Shown here: in pieces, positions 1 through 12,314 of the stretch
Position numbering within the stretch: position 1 is the stretch's first letter
How the letters are laid out: each line of letters begins with the position of its first letter
Source: Ptychodera flava
Lineage: Eukaryota > Hemichordata > Enteropneusta > Ptychoderidae
Assembly: GCF_041260155.1 (NCBI RefSeq)
Contig: NC_091931.1
Span: 19,105,666-19,169,665 of the forward strand
Reading direction: 5' to 3'
Length of the DNA: 64,000 nucleotides
Position numbers and translations under genes: made by a program
Notes under the pieces: model-generated
Seen by the model: the letters and a program-made list of their open reading frames with translations, nothing else
Told to the model about the DNA's origin: nothing
The model's database searches: none

Positions 1-88
1 GTTTCATGCCTGAATTGATTTAAGGGGAAGTTGTGGTCCTAACATCGATCAAGCAGACAACTAATGATTCTCATATTTCACCATCCAG

Positions 89-161
89 GGAAGGTTCCAG
101 CAATGTCTGTATCGCCTGTGAAAGAGAAGGTGTACTGGATTCTTTGATCAGCTTTGATGAG
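89..161 (+). CDS. TRAF copy 1 exon 2 (end of RING)
   Basis: This 73-nt exon runs from acceptor ccatccag to donor gtaata. After a phase-2 junction it reads EGSSNVCIACEREG and ends SFDE; VCIAC supplies the last cysteine pair of the RING. It is intact. Confidence 0.8.
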
Positions 162-514
162 GTAATAACAACATTCAGTCATTCTTTGTTATATTGTTCG
201 TATATGTAGCTGACAGCCAAGAAACGAGAAAAACGGAATCTACAGGTATAATTTTGATAAAGTCACCAGCGAACTTTTTTGCCACTCAGTAAAGAATGTT
301 GCGACATCAAGTGATATACAACGCACACCGTTTGCTTTGTGATCAGTGTGAACTGTAGTTGCTAACAACAGGATTCACGTGAAGGCTTTGACTTTCACAA
401 CAATATTAACGATGGCGATTCTTACACTGAAGCTTGCCACGAAGAGGCTGTATCTTACTCTTGAAATACAATAGGATCTTACTTTAAGGATTTTTCAAAC
501 ATTCTGTTCTGCAG

Positions 515-616
515 ATGTACAACGACAGAGCAATACGAAGAGAACTCAACGAACAGAGAGTGCGATGCCTGAACAAAGGATGTGGATGGACTGGATTCTT
601 CAGGGACTATGAAAAT
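515..616 (+). CDS. TRAF copy 1 exon 3 (first TRAF-type zinc finger part)
   Basis: This 102-nt, phase-0 exon lies between ctgcag and gtaagt. It encodes MYNDRAIRRELNEQ followed by VRCLNKGCGWTGFF, the cysteine pair that opens the TRAF zinc-finger region. It is intact and the same length in all four copies. Confidence 0.8.
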
Positions 617-838
617 GTAAGTATAATCATTCAAAATTGGCCAGTGTTTTGCGCACTTGCCAAAGTGAAGTAATTAACATTTCACTTACTTCCATGACAC
701 ACATGAAGACAACTTTAACGTAATTTTCCTATCTTTTTCGAAAGGTATATGACGGTGTGAAAATCTGATTTTGCTGAAGTAATGATATCGTTAAAAAGTA
801 AAAATTTTGACAAGATATTACATTTTTGTCACCTGTAG

Positions 839-999
839 CACGTTACAATTTGTCCCTTTGAGATGATATCTTGCATCAAAAGTGGCTGCAACGACAAATT
901 CTGCGGGAAAATCTAGCGGAACATCTTGAGAAGCAGTGTCCCATGCGAGTGTTAGCTTGTCCTCACTGTAAAGAGGAAATCACTCACGCGGAGCAGGAG
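839..999 (+). pseudogene. TRAF copy 1 exon 4 (zinc fingers, one base short)
   Basis: The exon is 161 nt where copies 2, 3 and 4 have 162. It encodes CPFEMISCIKSGCNDKF, then a missing C shifts the frame, after which LAEHLEKQCPMRV and ACPHCKEEITHAEQE read in the next frame. Confidence 0.8.
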
Positions 1000-1471
1000 G
1001 TAAGGCGATTTTATACGCATGCGCTGTGTTGCAATCAATCTAATTCAATTCCGATGAAGAGATGAGTCACACTTTCATGCTATCGTGCTGTGATCTTTTT
1101 TCCTCGGTCCTCCCTCTGGACAGCAAAAAAAAGAGACCACAGCACGATAGCGTAAATGACAGCCCCATCTTTACATCGGATTACAATCAGATTGTGCTGC
1201 AAATATTATAACATTACTTAGTTTGTGTTTGTCATTCTGCAGTCTTGTGCACAAATCCCCTCTGAAGGAATCTCATCCCTTTACAAGTACAGAAATAATC
1301 CCGCAATGCGCCACTCTTCGGAATGAAAATTAAGATCAGTGTGCTGACTAAGTGTGAATAAGCAATCATGTTTTATACACTGCAGCTTGTGATTCTAAAA
1401 TTTAAAATACGAATACCAATATGTATTAGAATGTACGTAATAATGCACATATAACCAATACCTTTTTGCAG

Positions 1472-1543
1472 AGTCACTTCAGTCAGTGTCCCAGTTATCC
1501 AGAACAATGCCAATTCTGCGAAAGAAAATTGCAACGACAACAG
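1472..1543 (+). CDS. TRAF copy 1 exon 5 (zinc finger)
   Basis: This 72-nt exon reads SHFSQCPSYPEQCQFC and ends RQQ, with two zinc-ligand cysteines of the CxxC type. It is intact. Confidence 0.8.
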
Positions 1544-1754
1544 GTACGACATGGCGTTCCTTTCTCCATGTTTGTTAACAGAAATTTCCAACGCTTTGAA
1601 TTTCCCTGAATTTGATATGAAAGTAAAATGAAAAGTCAGCAAACATGACCACGGCGGAAGATTCATTCCAGAGGTCAAAGGTCTTTTATCCATGTCGTAT
1701 ACCCCCATAACTCTGTTTGCTTATCATAAGACCTTTTCTTTTTTGCCAATATAG

Positions 1755-1841
1755 ATAGATCAACATGTAGACCCTCAAAATGGCGACTGTGAAAGAAAAC
1801 TAGTACACTGTGAATTTCGGGAAGTCGGTTGCACTGCAATG
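1755..1841 (+). CDS. TRAF copy 1 exon 6 (zinc finger)
   Basis: This 87-nt exon reads IDQHVDPQNGDCERKL and ends EVGCTAM, with a C-x-H/C zinc-finger layout. It is intact and joins in phase 0 to the last exon. Confidence 0.8.
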
Positions 1842-1870
1842 GTAAGTCTCCGTGACATACACTCATAGCT

Positions 1871-1910
1871 ATGTATCATCACGGTCCCTTTTGTGGAGGG
1901 ACCGTGGTAT
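1871..1910. repeat. Short hairpin with ACGGTCCC arms
   Basis: ACGGTCCCTTTT and its near reverse complement GGAGGGACCGT face each other across a two-base gap. The same GGAGGGACCGTG end occurs at about 12343 and a variant at about 44150, which suggests footprints of one inverted-repeat family. Confidence 0.4.
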
Positions 1911-2574
1911 TATGTTCTCTAATAACTATCACAATTAATTACATTTTTAAAGATGTTAGAATGTTAACACTTTCAAGAAGATAAGGTCAAGAAGAATAAT
2001 TAAATTGTTCCTCTGAATCACTGCTTCTACCTAACCTGATTTGGATTTGTGTTTTGGGGTTTTTTGGTGTGTTTTTTTTTGTTTTAGTTTTTTTGTATTG
2101 TGACAAATTTATACTTCTGCATTACAGTTTTGTTTTTCTTTTACTGCATTTAGCTTTACACAGTTATCATTTCCCCTCTCGAAGCATGTAAAAACGGTAT
2201 GATTTGTTATATGTAACGACTCTGTTACTGTACACAGTTTGTTAAAGCTAGACTTCAAGTCATCACTAACATGAGAGAAATTTGCTGGTTCGTAAAAACC
2301 GAAAAAGAAGTTTCGCTCACCGCAGCTGTAGCTCTGCCAAAATGGTTCTGAGGAGCAATAATTTTATTTTTATCTTGCTTCAATATGTTCTTCTGAAATA
2401 GATAGAGGAAAATTGCAGTTTTGAATACATTTCTAGTATTTCACCCAATATAGATTTTAGCTTCAACATAATCGTCAAACGCATGGTGACTTGCAAGGGT
2501 AAGAAGGTCAGTTACACTAACCACTATCGTGCTCCGGACTGTCATACATTTGTGTCTGAACTTACCTTCTCAAG

Positions 2575-3589
2575 GTGCCTAAGAAGAATATGGCGGATCA
2601 TAGACACGGTTCCCTGGGAAACCATCTCCTCATGTTGATGCAAACCTTTATTCCATTCCTGGGAATGATACAAACAATTGATAGCGATTCCAAAGATGTG
2701 CGAGAATTGAAATCGGCCGTTGAACGTCAAGGAAATAAGATTTCTGAAATTGAAGATGAAAGGAAGAATCTTGAGCAGACTGTGAAGGAATTGGTGACCT
2801 TGAAGAATGACAATCACAATAAAGTGTGTGCATAGAACACAGGGGCACAATAGAAAAACTGGAACATCTTCTAAAGGAGCTGAAAGATTCGTTCGTACTC
2901 TCGGCACCAAAGTGTCCACTAGTGAAGGCGTTATCGCTGTTCTCAATAACCAGCTAGAACAGACAACAGACATGGTACAGTCACTGCAGAAGAAACACAC
3001 AAAAGACAAAGAGATCATTGAAAGTTTCGAAAGGAAAATAAAAGCTCAAGACAGAATCATCGCTACCAAAGATGTCGCCTTGGCCGAACAGGATATCAGA
3101 ATTCAAGCTTTAGAAATGTCTTCGTATGACGGAGTCTTGGTTTGGAAGATCTCCGACTTCACTCGTAAACGAAACGATGCAATGAGCGGACGAACTACAT
3201 CCATCTACTCTCCATGTTTCTATACGAGTCGCCACGGTTACAAAATGTGTGCTCGAGTTTACCTGAATGGAGATGGGATGGGCAAGGGTAATCACGTGTC
3301 ACTGTTCTTTGTCATCATGAAGGGACCCTTTGATGCTCTTCTTCGCTGGCCATTCAGACAGAAGGTCACCTTCATGTGGCTGGACCAGAACAACAGAGAA
3401 CACGTCATCGATGCATTCAGACCTGATCCTACTTCGACTTCTTTTAAGAGACCACAGAACGATTTGAATATTGCCAGCGGATGTCCCCTCTTTCTGCCAT
3501 TACCGATGTTGGATAGTCCACGTCATGCTTACGTAAAGGATGACGTCGCATTCATTAAAATATTTGTGGATGTTTCTGATTTGAATTGA
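2575..3589 (+). pseudogene. TRAF copy 1 last exon: coiled coil + MATH, two bases short
   Basis: The exon starts after tctcaag with VPKKNMADH, continues through a coiled coil to about 3110, and ends with the MATH domain starting SSYDGVLVWKISDF and finishing FVDVSDLN before TGA. Two single-base deletions near 2822-2837 and 2901 put about 70 nt out of frame. The MATH part from about 2903 to 3586 is open. Confidence 0.85.
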
Positions 3590-4760
3590 ATTTATGTGTT
3601 TTTTGTATATTTTATATTTCGTTAGCTAAGAGGTTAGTCAGTCAGTCAGTTCATTTAAAGGATCAAAAGGCTTTATTGAAATACAGTCTCAGTAATATTT
3701 ACAAAGGATGTAACATGCATCTTTTCTTTCAAATATTCAGATGGATGACAAGTGCTTGGAAGACAGCCACCCTAGCGTGTGATTCAAATCGTTATCACAG
3801 TGCGTTGTTCATATTCCTCCATACTTCACTCTAAAGTTGGAATGTCTCAGTTATTCTTGCCATAATCCGCTCCTTTTACAGATAAATATAAAGAGTGGCA
3901 TTACTGTTTTAAAATTATACAATGTTGAGAAGTCAAACTGCTGCTTTAGGCTGAGGTAAACATCAATATAAATGTTTTGACGATCACTTTGCAAGATGAC
4001 TATCCAAGAATATTACGTAAAATCTTACTTTCAATATTGATCAATATAACGATGATCAGCATCAAGCTACCTTTATCACATACATTCTTACTTCTGATTA
4101 GACAACGCCTCATATTTATGTATAGGTGCTTATGAGTTTTTACTGACTGAAATGCCAACAATATGAAGCAAATGAGAACAAACTGTCGCTGTGGTATTGT
4201 GTCGGATATTTATATTTGTTTTGAGACCGAAATTCACCTGTGCTAGAGCACAAGTGTGATGTTTTTGTACTGATATTTCGGTGTTGTTTCAAATATCTAC
4301 ATTGATAGCATTTCGTCTTTCTATGAATATATTTGGTATCAACACGATTGGAACTAATTTGGGCTAATTGGATCTTCATATTTTTCAAATTTCTCAAAAA
4401 TGTTAGGTGCTATATTGCTGAATGTTGCGATTCATAGAAACAAGTGTGCAATTTAAAAAGAAATGCAGATGAGCCTATATTTACAGATCAAAACGACCTC
4501 ACTTCACCATCCGATTATCCCAAATTAGTTCCAATCGTGTTTATCTCTAAAAGCTTTAATAATGATATATTCCCGTCATTAGAAAGCTTATAAAGTTCGA
4601 AACAAAGTTCTTCCTTTTACTTCAAACATTTAGAGTCAGAAGAGCCAGTAGTTAACGAATTCGCATTGGTTAAAGTATAAATACATTTTTTGTCGATGTT
4701 TTTCCATATTAACGTTGACCTGGTCTTCACTAAAACAGTTCAATAGCACCAAATTTACAC
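3590..4760. repeat. Segmental duplicate of the 3' flank (matches 23806-24640)
   Basis: This flank starts with gctaagaggttagtcagtca and runs through a block beginning aaggctttattgaaatac. The same order, with about 10-20% change, follows copy 2 at 23806-24640. It marks the 3' edge of the duplicated TRAF unit. The MITE at 4341 is absent in the second copy. No gene seen. Confidence 0.7.
4341..4541. mobile_element. MITE, 201 bp, TATC target duplication
   Basis: Terminal inverted repeats start AACACGATTGGAACTAATTT and are imperfect over about 33 bp. The element is flanked by TATC on both sides (4337-4340, 4542-4545). The paralogous flank at about 24545 has a single TATC followed by tctaaaagctttt, an empty site. 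A second full copy is at 57294 and a partial one at 30891. It has no coding capacity; the superfamily is not assigned. Confidence 0.8.
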
Positions 4761-4783
4761 GTGTGTAAGTAAGCCGAAATAAT

Positions 4784-4842
4784 TTTATATTATTATTATT
4801 ATTATTATTATGATTATTATTATTGTTGTTGTTGTTGTTGTC
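4784..4842. repeat. (ATT)n/(GTT)n microsatellite
   Basis: A run of att/tat triplets merges into gtt triplets. Confidence 0.9.
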
Positions 4843-4849
4843 GTTTATA

Positions 4850-7800
4850 TTACAATCTTATTTTCATTAAAGCATTTATTTTTACCCGCATGGTGGCTGC
4901 TTTACAGAATTCCACTAAATTTTGTCACTTTGGGTCAATGTTGACGGGTGGTGCTGGCAGGGTACGCTTACCCATTTCGGACGCCTGGTACCAGCAATAA
5001 GCTATCGTTCAAGATGACCCTATTATTACTCTCATTTTCTGTCTGTTTCTTAAACTTAGTAAATTATTTATTTACCTTGAATGGTACTTAATTTTATCGT
5101 ACAAACTTTCGTGATTATTTATTTCCGTCAAACTATCTGTAAATGAAGAACTGTTAAATTTTATATTTTGATGACATTATTTTACAAATTATGTATTTAC
5201 AAAATGTGTATTAACAAGGACAAGTTGACCGATTTTGAGTGTAAATTATTGACCAAGACTAAGGTTTATTAGTAAAGTGACCAATTTACCGAACAATTTA
5301 GCCAGTGCAATACTCATAAGTTTAGTTTTGTAACTTATGAAAATTACAAAAATCGATTTATTGTGATGTTGATATTCAATTAAATATATCGTGTGCATTT
5401 TATTATGTAGTTATTTGTAAAATATTTATATTTCATAGATAATTTAAATTTGTTATTAACAGGTTTAAAATTTTGAAAGATATGTATTCATTGTGCATTG
5501 ATATCGTTTGAAGTTATCATATGGTATGAAACGCACAGCATCATAAGGTGTTTATGTCGTTTTTCCACTTAAATTTTAAACTAAGTGTGTGACGTCACCA
5601 TGCGATATCATCATGAGATCTATGTCGGGTAATGAAGACTTACAAGTAAGGACGAGTAAAATTTACAGGTAACCGAATTTATTTACCAGAGGGTAAAAGA
5701 CTACTCCGATAAATATGAGCAGATAAAGTATTTAGGGTGGAATCATATCTGAAACAAAGCTTTCTGTTTTAGAGTTGTTATCCCAACTTGGTGAACCTTT
5801 CGATATATTTACCTTATTCATCTTACATTTACAATCTCCCGAAAATGTGGGAACAAAACCAGTGACAGTTACCGTGATGAAAAATCGATATTTTCACAAA
5901 CCTTTACAAATCGTGTTGTCAAACTCCTTCCATAGACACTACCTATATTTCCTCAATTTGAATAGGGCTTGCCCTATTAACATGGATTACATAGATCCAT
6001 GAACTGTAGGTTCCTTAAAAACTTTTCACAAATTACATGTTAAAATATTCAAAGCATGATTTCAAGAAGGCAAAGTCCCTATTATGAACAGAAAAGAAGC
6101 CTAACAGTTACTGATGATGATTTAGAATGAATATGCTGATAGATGAAAATTACCAAAATTTCGCACAATCGTATTCTAAAACTATCTTTACAGAATTATG
6201 AGGAAAAAAATGCAGGAGCACATTTTATTTTCTTACAACTGTCAATTCTTGTATTTTAGGGTGCTGATAGAATTTCATTTTAAATCTAAATTCTATCATT
6301 ACAAATAAGAGTAAGTAGCTAATATTTTAATTTGGCACTTGGTACTTTAAGTTGAATACAATGTCAAACCAAAAACGAACAGGTGCAATTTATACAATTT
6401 AACCAGGCTGGAATAATGCTTACTGTGTTATACCAATCAAATTTGGTTTAATGAAAATAAATCAAAGTAACAATATTCGAATATTGCAAAAATTAAAAAG
6501 GATTAACTTTCCACTGGTATATCAGACGTATAAAAAGATTTTAGATCAGTCATCTGTATTCATCTTGATTGTTGACAGATTGAGCAAAATTAAACAAGTG
6601 TAACCCGAAATAGATGAACAGGTGTTTCGTGTATGAAATCTTCTTGTAGTGATGAAGTATTTCTATTGTGATCAATAAAGTTTTACAATCTTGGACTAAA
6701 GTGTTGTTGTCATTGATGAATGACTCACTGATGCATCAGAAGCCATCTAGAATGTTGTTCTCAAGTATGGTCTCCTCACCAAACGTACTTGATTGTGAAA
6801 CTGGAGAGAGCCTCGGAAAAAAATCATAAAACATCTTTGCTACCGATCCTCACAACCATATTCTAATGAAATGTACAACAACCTTTGTAAAAACTTTCAG
6901 CTGCCCAAATTGGAGTGCAGACGAGCATTTTTAGATACTAAATTCCTGTAATTGTAAACTCTAATTACAACATATCTGATGTACTTGCACAGATTAATTT
7001 TTATTCTCCCCCTATAGCTCTGCGTCGTACTCTTCTTTTTAGACCTGCTTCTAGACGTACCCTTACTTTTTTGACAACACATCTAATTGTACAAAGTTAC
7101 ATCTTGTATATGCAAAGTTGATACACATTTAGCCGAAATTTATATTAACCTGTCATACCACTAAGCTATTTTACACTTTCAGCTTTCCACGCCATTGGTC
7201 CACTGACTACATTACGTAGCCGTGAATGACAGGTACTCCTATAGCCACTGCAGCTTATCGCCATAACCATTAAACGTTTGTTCACGCAATTCTCAACAGT
7301 CTACATAAATCAAAGGTATGTCAACAAGCTATTGCCATTGCTCCTATCAATGCCTACTAACGTAGTAAAGCACCTTCGAGATTTGTTGCTACATGGCGAA
7401 ATGAAGGAAACAACTAAGGATTGATTGATGTCGAGACAACTAAGGATTGATTGATGTGGAGATTCAAAACTGCCTTAGACTGAGGTTAGACAAAATGTTG
7501 CAAGTTATTCAGGTCATAGTTGATTGACATGTTGAGGCGACTTTCGCGCCTCTTTCATGCAATAAAGTTTATTCGTTGTTACACGCCAAACGAGAGTCAG
7601 TGTCGTTCTCACTCTCTGCACCGTAAATTCCCTCATCACACAATTTAGAACCTGCTTCTAAATGTGCCCAACCACAATTGATACAGCTCAACAAGAGGCT
7701 TTAAAATGTCTGTGAATTTTCTACTAACATTTATATTCATATATTAAATCACGTAACTTCAATTTCAAAATAAAAGCTAAATTCTATGCAAAAGTAGAAC

Positions 7801-9000
7801 CATAATTTATCTTATAACTTGCGACCGGCTTTATGAACAATATTTGGAGAAGCCAAGACGACGTCTTTACATCTCCGATTCAGGAACAACTTGTCCAAAG
7901 TTAGATCAATCATTGGAACACGGTTTGCCAAACATTTCAGTGTCAATATTTCAATCAAAAGTATATTTAAATCAGTAAAACAAGTCGCAATCCAAGAAAA
8001 CCATCCTGAGTATCTTGAGTCTATGTTGATAAAAAACTGCATCTCATCTCCTCAACATTCAAAAATAAATTATCGATTCAATATTTAGCATATAAACAGC
8101 GCCTTCCACCGCTTCTTGCAAGGTTAAAAATACTATCATCATCGTACACAGTTCACATCATTTCACATCACCCAGTGTCCTGACAGGTGTGGTTTTTTCC
8201 AGATCTCTATTACTTTTGTTTGATTACTTTTGACCAAGATTTTTTTCCGTTCCAAAGTCCAATATAATGTACGTTCACATCATCCTCGAACTTTCGCTAA
8301 GTGATGAAAGTTCCTACTGATATGCAAGTCATTTTTCCTTCAAAAATGCACCTGTATATATAGTGCGACCACAACAACAGGGATATCAGTGTCTAATATT
8401 CATTATTTGAATGTTTTCCTTCGATCGCTACACACTCCCCGTTAATAAGAGATAACAAAACATTGCCCGCTGATGACAGTCCATGTGTATGTATCGTACA
8501 TATTTTTGAATATTTCTGATCTTTGTAAATATTAGGACAAACCGGTGACACTGTACAAACGTACACAGAACCGTTTTCCACTTATCAGAAATAACAACCA
8601 AACTGAACCTGAACCAATACACTTTAACGAGAAGTCCCATACAATAAATAATTTCCGAGTGACAATCCAAGTATACATAAAGTTATAGTGCATATCTGTC
8701 ACACTGCCAAGGCAAATCTGGAAATAAAGTCGGAAAAATTTTATTGTGCAAAAACCCGCCCTACGAACAATATAATTCTTACATCAAAGCAGCTGTATCT
8801 GTTAGCGTAATTTGCAAACATATGATCCATTTTATATATTTTACGAGCATGTTCCTTTCCTTGCCTGCGAGTGAAGGAGCTGGAGTGAAGGCTCTACGCT
8901 ATTATTAAAGCTTGGAAGTATGCCAGCTGATATATATGGCTACCCCGTGACGTTACGTGTGATGCAGTGACCTTTGTGACCTTTGAGGCAGGTCGACGTC
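4850..9000. other. Intergenic or intronic DNA with no recognised gene
   Basis: AT-rich sequence. The open frames here are short and show no domain. A 20-odd-base direct duplication containing aactaaggattgattgatg occurs at about 7410-7455. Confidence 0.6.
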
Positions 9001-9216
9001 ATTCTGTCGATGCGTAGCGCGCAGGTCATACACGGTACACGTTGCATAAGTGGTTACAATCAAGGGCTATGACCGATAAAGTTTCATGGTGCATTGTTTG
9101 TCTTGTGCAATTTCTATTAAAATTGCGAAAGATACCTTTAGAGTTTGGAGTTTTGTTCCGATTATGATATTTGCACCGGTAAAACAGCACCTAACAGACT
9201 TAAATTTCCCAGCACC

Positions 9217-9359
9217 ATGGCGGGCTACCCGAAACACTTATTTAATGACCATCCTGCTGATAAATTTGTGTGTAGCAAATGTCAGGGAGTATTACGTGAG
9301 GCAGTACAGACATCCTGTGGACATCGATACTGCAGGCAGTGCTTTGAAGAGATGATAGA
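9217..9359 (+). CDS. RING first exon, type A, TRAF copy 2 region
   Basis: The exon begins at ATGG in a good initiation context and reads MAGYPKHLFN, then FVCSKCQGVLREA and VQTSCGHRYCRQC. This gives RING ligands C-x2-C, C-x-H-x2-C-x2-C; the last pair comes from exon 2. It ends in phase 2 at a gtaagt donor, fitting the phase of all exon 2 copies. An in-frame ATG lies upstream at 9145, but every other A and B exon starts at the ATG of MAG or MAS, so 9217 is preferred. This is the only intact RING exon upstream of copy 2; whether it splices to the damaged exons at 16090 onward is unknown. Confidence 0.75.
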
Positions 9360-9529
9360 GTAAGTATTGACTTTAATGTGGAGAAAGCGACCAGCATTTT
9401 CCTGTGTTTGTTCATGGAAATCTGAAAATAAGGTTTTGAAGAGCACCTCCTCTCTTATTAGAAGTCAGCTCCTCTCCTAGACTGGCTGACGTCTATAATA
9501 TTTCTTTAGCACCATTCTTTCTCCTGCGG

Positions 9530-10170
9530 TTGTTGGTAGATTATGTTTTATGGTTAATTATATTTCCGGTTATTAACCCTGGTGAAGGTAAAAGTGATAG
9601 AGAAATGGCGCTAATCGATACCGTTGTATCGTAATATTCAACTGAATCGCTTCTTTTTTCGCTTCGCTATTAACTCTAATAAACCCGGCGTACACAGACA
9701 ATGTGCCTGCTTCTGGCAAAACTTACACTCTCGCTATACGGTTGCATATACCAGGAGAAAAAATAATACCTCTTTAACCTGCGAACGACGAAACAGTCTT
9801 TCAACAGAAGTGGTGCCTACCCAGCTTGTATATCCTCTACCACATACATTATTGTGTATGTAAAAAGTGGGCGAATGGTAGCTTCTTTGGCATTGGCTCA
9901 TGAAAGAGTCGATCAGTTGCAAAAATTAAGATTTGGAAGTATTAAAGCAAAGTAACAGTACTGATTGATTATGAATCCGTGCCTGAAATAATTTCCATGC
10001 CAACGTATACTATAGAAATAGATGTCTACATCTTGCTGTGTGTCATTTGCCGAACACGTACAAAGTGTTGTGTCGTATTGCCAAAGTTTGGTAGAAGAAT
10101 TTATAATGCTATGAGTATCACTTAGGTGCTGGTCAGCTGCTTCGGCCTAGAGGGTAGTGTGTTTGTTTTT
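9530..10170. repeat. Segmental duplicate upstream of type A exon (matches 24640-25010 and 26512-26780)
   Basis: Blocks containing ttccggttattaaccctggt and tgagtatcacttaggtgctg occur here without a break and again, split by about 1.5 kb, in the unit of copy 3. This shows that units 2 and 3 are duplicates and that the split copy carries an insertion or this copy a deletion. Confidence 0.7.
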
Positions 10171-10533
10171 GTGATCGAACCACGTACCAGGTGCAAATAT
10201 AAACACTTTAAATAACTGGTTACCATGCAGCGGTATCCAGGAAGTACATGGGACACTCCATTGCGAGGCAGTGAACACTACAGAACGAGGATAACACAGT
10301 GCCATGAGATGAAAATTACATGGTAATGAGACCTAAGAAAAAGGTACAGCCAATCAGCGAGCTGAAAGCGGACCTTACACTTATCACTCTGGTCAGTACA
10401 TGTGTATAGTGACATAAATCATAAGTCATTTTGAAAAAGGACTAGTTGGACCCTAGTATAGACAGAGGGCGCTATATAGAACAATCTCGAATACATCCAT
10501 GCATAATGTCACGTGGATGTTGCGTGAATTACT

Positions 10534-10542
10534 TATAAAAAG
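10534..10542 (+). promoter_or_regulatory. TATA-like box before second type A RING exon
   Basis: TATAAAAAG lies 56 bp before the ATG at 10590. The bases just before that ATG (from tctgtgattcacag) are shared with the exon at 30382, but the TATA itself is not. A weak call. Confidence 0.25.
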
Positions 10543-10589
10543 AGTGTTCCATTCTGTGATTCACAGTATTAAACTTCTACAGATTCATC

Positions 10590-10730
10590 ATGGCAGGCTA
10601 CTCAGAGTTCCTATTCAGGATCGCTCTACTGAAAAGTACTTGTGCAAAAATGTCAGCGCATATTACGTGAGGCAGTACAGACATCCTGTGGACATCGATA
10701 CTGTAGGCAGTGCTTTGAAGAGATGATAGA
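10590..10730 (+). pseudogene. RING first exon, type A, broken duplicate
   Basis: This matches the exon at 30382 along its whole length and in the following intron (gtaagtatggacttctagat). It is 141 nt instead of 143, with one base lost near ctattc and one in the A-run before tgtcag, so the RING cysteines are out of frame. Confidence 0.75.
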
Positions 10731-11059
10731 GTAAGTATGGACTTCTAGATCACTCTCTAACTCAGAGTATGGAATGAAAACGAGACCTCCTTCGATCTGT
10801 ATCAAATTTAAATCCACTATACAAAGGTCATTGTCTTTTTATTTCTCTGAACGAGAGTTTTCACTTTTTGTTTGAGTTTGTCTTCTTTTTCTAGCGAATG
10901 TCCATGCGCCTTCAATATAAATATGTTAGTTTCAAATTGATGTTATAAATCTACCACGTAGTTGGTCATGCTAATATGCACAATTTACCCGTGGATGGCC
11001 ACTATGGTGACAGCAGAGACCACATAGCATTGCAAATATGATGTGACTGACCAATAATT

Positions 11060-11900
11060 AATGTTCTCCGTTGCGGCCATTTTATTGCAACGTACTCTTG
11101 CATATTATGAATCACAATCCGATGATGACCCATATCAGTTGTTATGATGACATATTTTCGAAGGTTATAATATTCAATAGTATCGAAGAAGGGATGGCAG
11201 GTATTGGTTGTTTATGTACATCACCATCACATAGAACCTACCCGGGCCGTTTCTCTCTTACAATGCACGTCACACACATACTTGGCCGTGTTTACAATCC
11301 GAGTACGGAGACTATCCATGAACTTTAGAGAGTTACTGCCTGTACAAGTCAAGTGTAAACGATTGTTACTGTGTAGCACCTTAGAGAAAATATTCAAAAT
11401 ATTGACTCCAAAATATTACTTTCATTATAAGTGTAAGGGAACAGTAGTCTGCACATTTTTGAATATTTTGACAGGGTTTTTGTAAAATATATGAACACTT
11501 TGTGATGGTAGTGTTCTAATTATTTTGAATTGCGACAACAGTATCTTAGTCCTATTCTCGAAGCTATCTGGCAATTGCAAATGAAGAAAAACTTTACTAC
11601 ATTTACTTGACAATTTCTAACTCTAAGTAAAATTTTGTTGATGTTTTAAAATCACGCTATGATTTTCTGGAGATACAATGTAAATTATTACTTCCATGAC
11701 CTTCCGTTTACGAAAAAATACAGTGGAAAGTGATGGCAAACATATCCAGCATTCCTGTGAACTCTTACACTGGCACTGCATTAGCTATCACGTGCTTATC
11801 TTTTCAAGTCTATGATATATTAAAGTTGCAATATGGATCAGAATTAACAGTTTTAAACGTTTACATTTCGGCGGTGGACCCTTCCCGAAAAATCGGTAGC
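11060..11900. other. Intron-like DNA shared with 30870-31200
   Basis: The stretch at 11367-11600 (tactgtgtagcacc onward) is paralogous to 30970-31190. No gene seen. Confidence 0.5.
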
Positions 11901-12131
11901 CATTCCACTTGAAGATTCGACCACTAACCGGAACGCGGAGGTGACTCTAATTAGAGTAATCAGATTTAATTATCGAATAAATTGCAGTTTTGGTACGTAC
12001 AGAACTGCGTCCTGTTCCGGGGGTACGGCGCAGAATTTGAAACGTCATTTCAAGACTTTGATTATGCACGCATGCGTATTGGGTGTATGATAAAGTTCGC
12101 GAAAGTGTGGCGTGGTGTGCACGTGTGTGGA

Positions 12132-12314
12132 CATGGCAGCGATAGTGAAGCGCTCTGGGCGATCTTTCCTTACCGACTCCACGAAAAAACGGAGGAAAGC
12201 AGCAAGAAACGCCGGCAAAATAAACATTTTTGGTCAGATTGATAGATGGAAGAAGATAAAGAGTGACAAGGGACTAGCACACCACGTTGATGTTGCGAGG
12301 TATTTAATCGATTG
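12132..12314 (+). CDS. Candidate lone first exon, unknown protein
   Basis: An open frame starts MAAIVKRSGRSF (ATGG context at 12132) and continues through a basic stretch TKKRRKAARN to RWKKIKSDKGLAHHVDVARYL. It ends at a good gtaagt donor at 12315. The lysine/arginine-rich start, then W-x-x-I-K...H-x-D-V-A-R-x-L, recalls the N-terminal regions of uncharacterised invertebrate or transposon-encoded proteins, but I do not recognise a named family. The base composition is richer in GC than around it. No following exon was found before copy 2, and GGAGGGACCGTG follows 30 bp later, so it may be part of a mobile element. Confidence 0.35.

Larger units (their letters stand above)
89..3589 (+). pseudogene. 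TRAF3-like gene, array copy 1 (5' end outside window; three single-base deletions)
   Basis: TRAFs are cytosolic adaptors and ubiquitin ligases that link TNF-receptor/CD40-type receptors to NF-kB and MAPK signalling. Exons 2-7 are visible at 89-161, 515-616, 839-999, 1472-1543, 1755-1841 and 2575-3589, each with ag/gt borders and the phases of copies 3 and 4. The last exon encodes a coiled coil followed by a MATH domain with CARVYLNGDGMGKG and NIASGCPLF, as in the TRAF3/TRAF2 ligand-binding face. Against copies 3 and 4 one base is missing in exon 4 (near 893, after NDKF) and two in the last exon (near 2822-2837 and near 2901), so no continuous reading frame exists. The RING exon must lie before base 1. 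These are either true lesions in a recently active gene or sequencing errors; the conserved codons argue that loss, if real, is recent. Confidence 0.85.

Noticed and set aside
2542-3018. 158-codon frame on - strand opposite the TRAF last exon (and like ones at 36174 and 54336)
   Set aside because: Shadow of the coiled-coil coding strand; it recurs only because the exon is duplicated.
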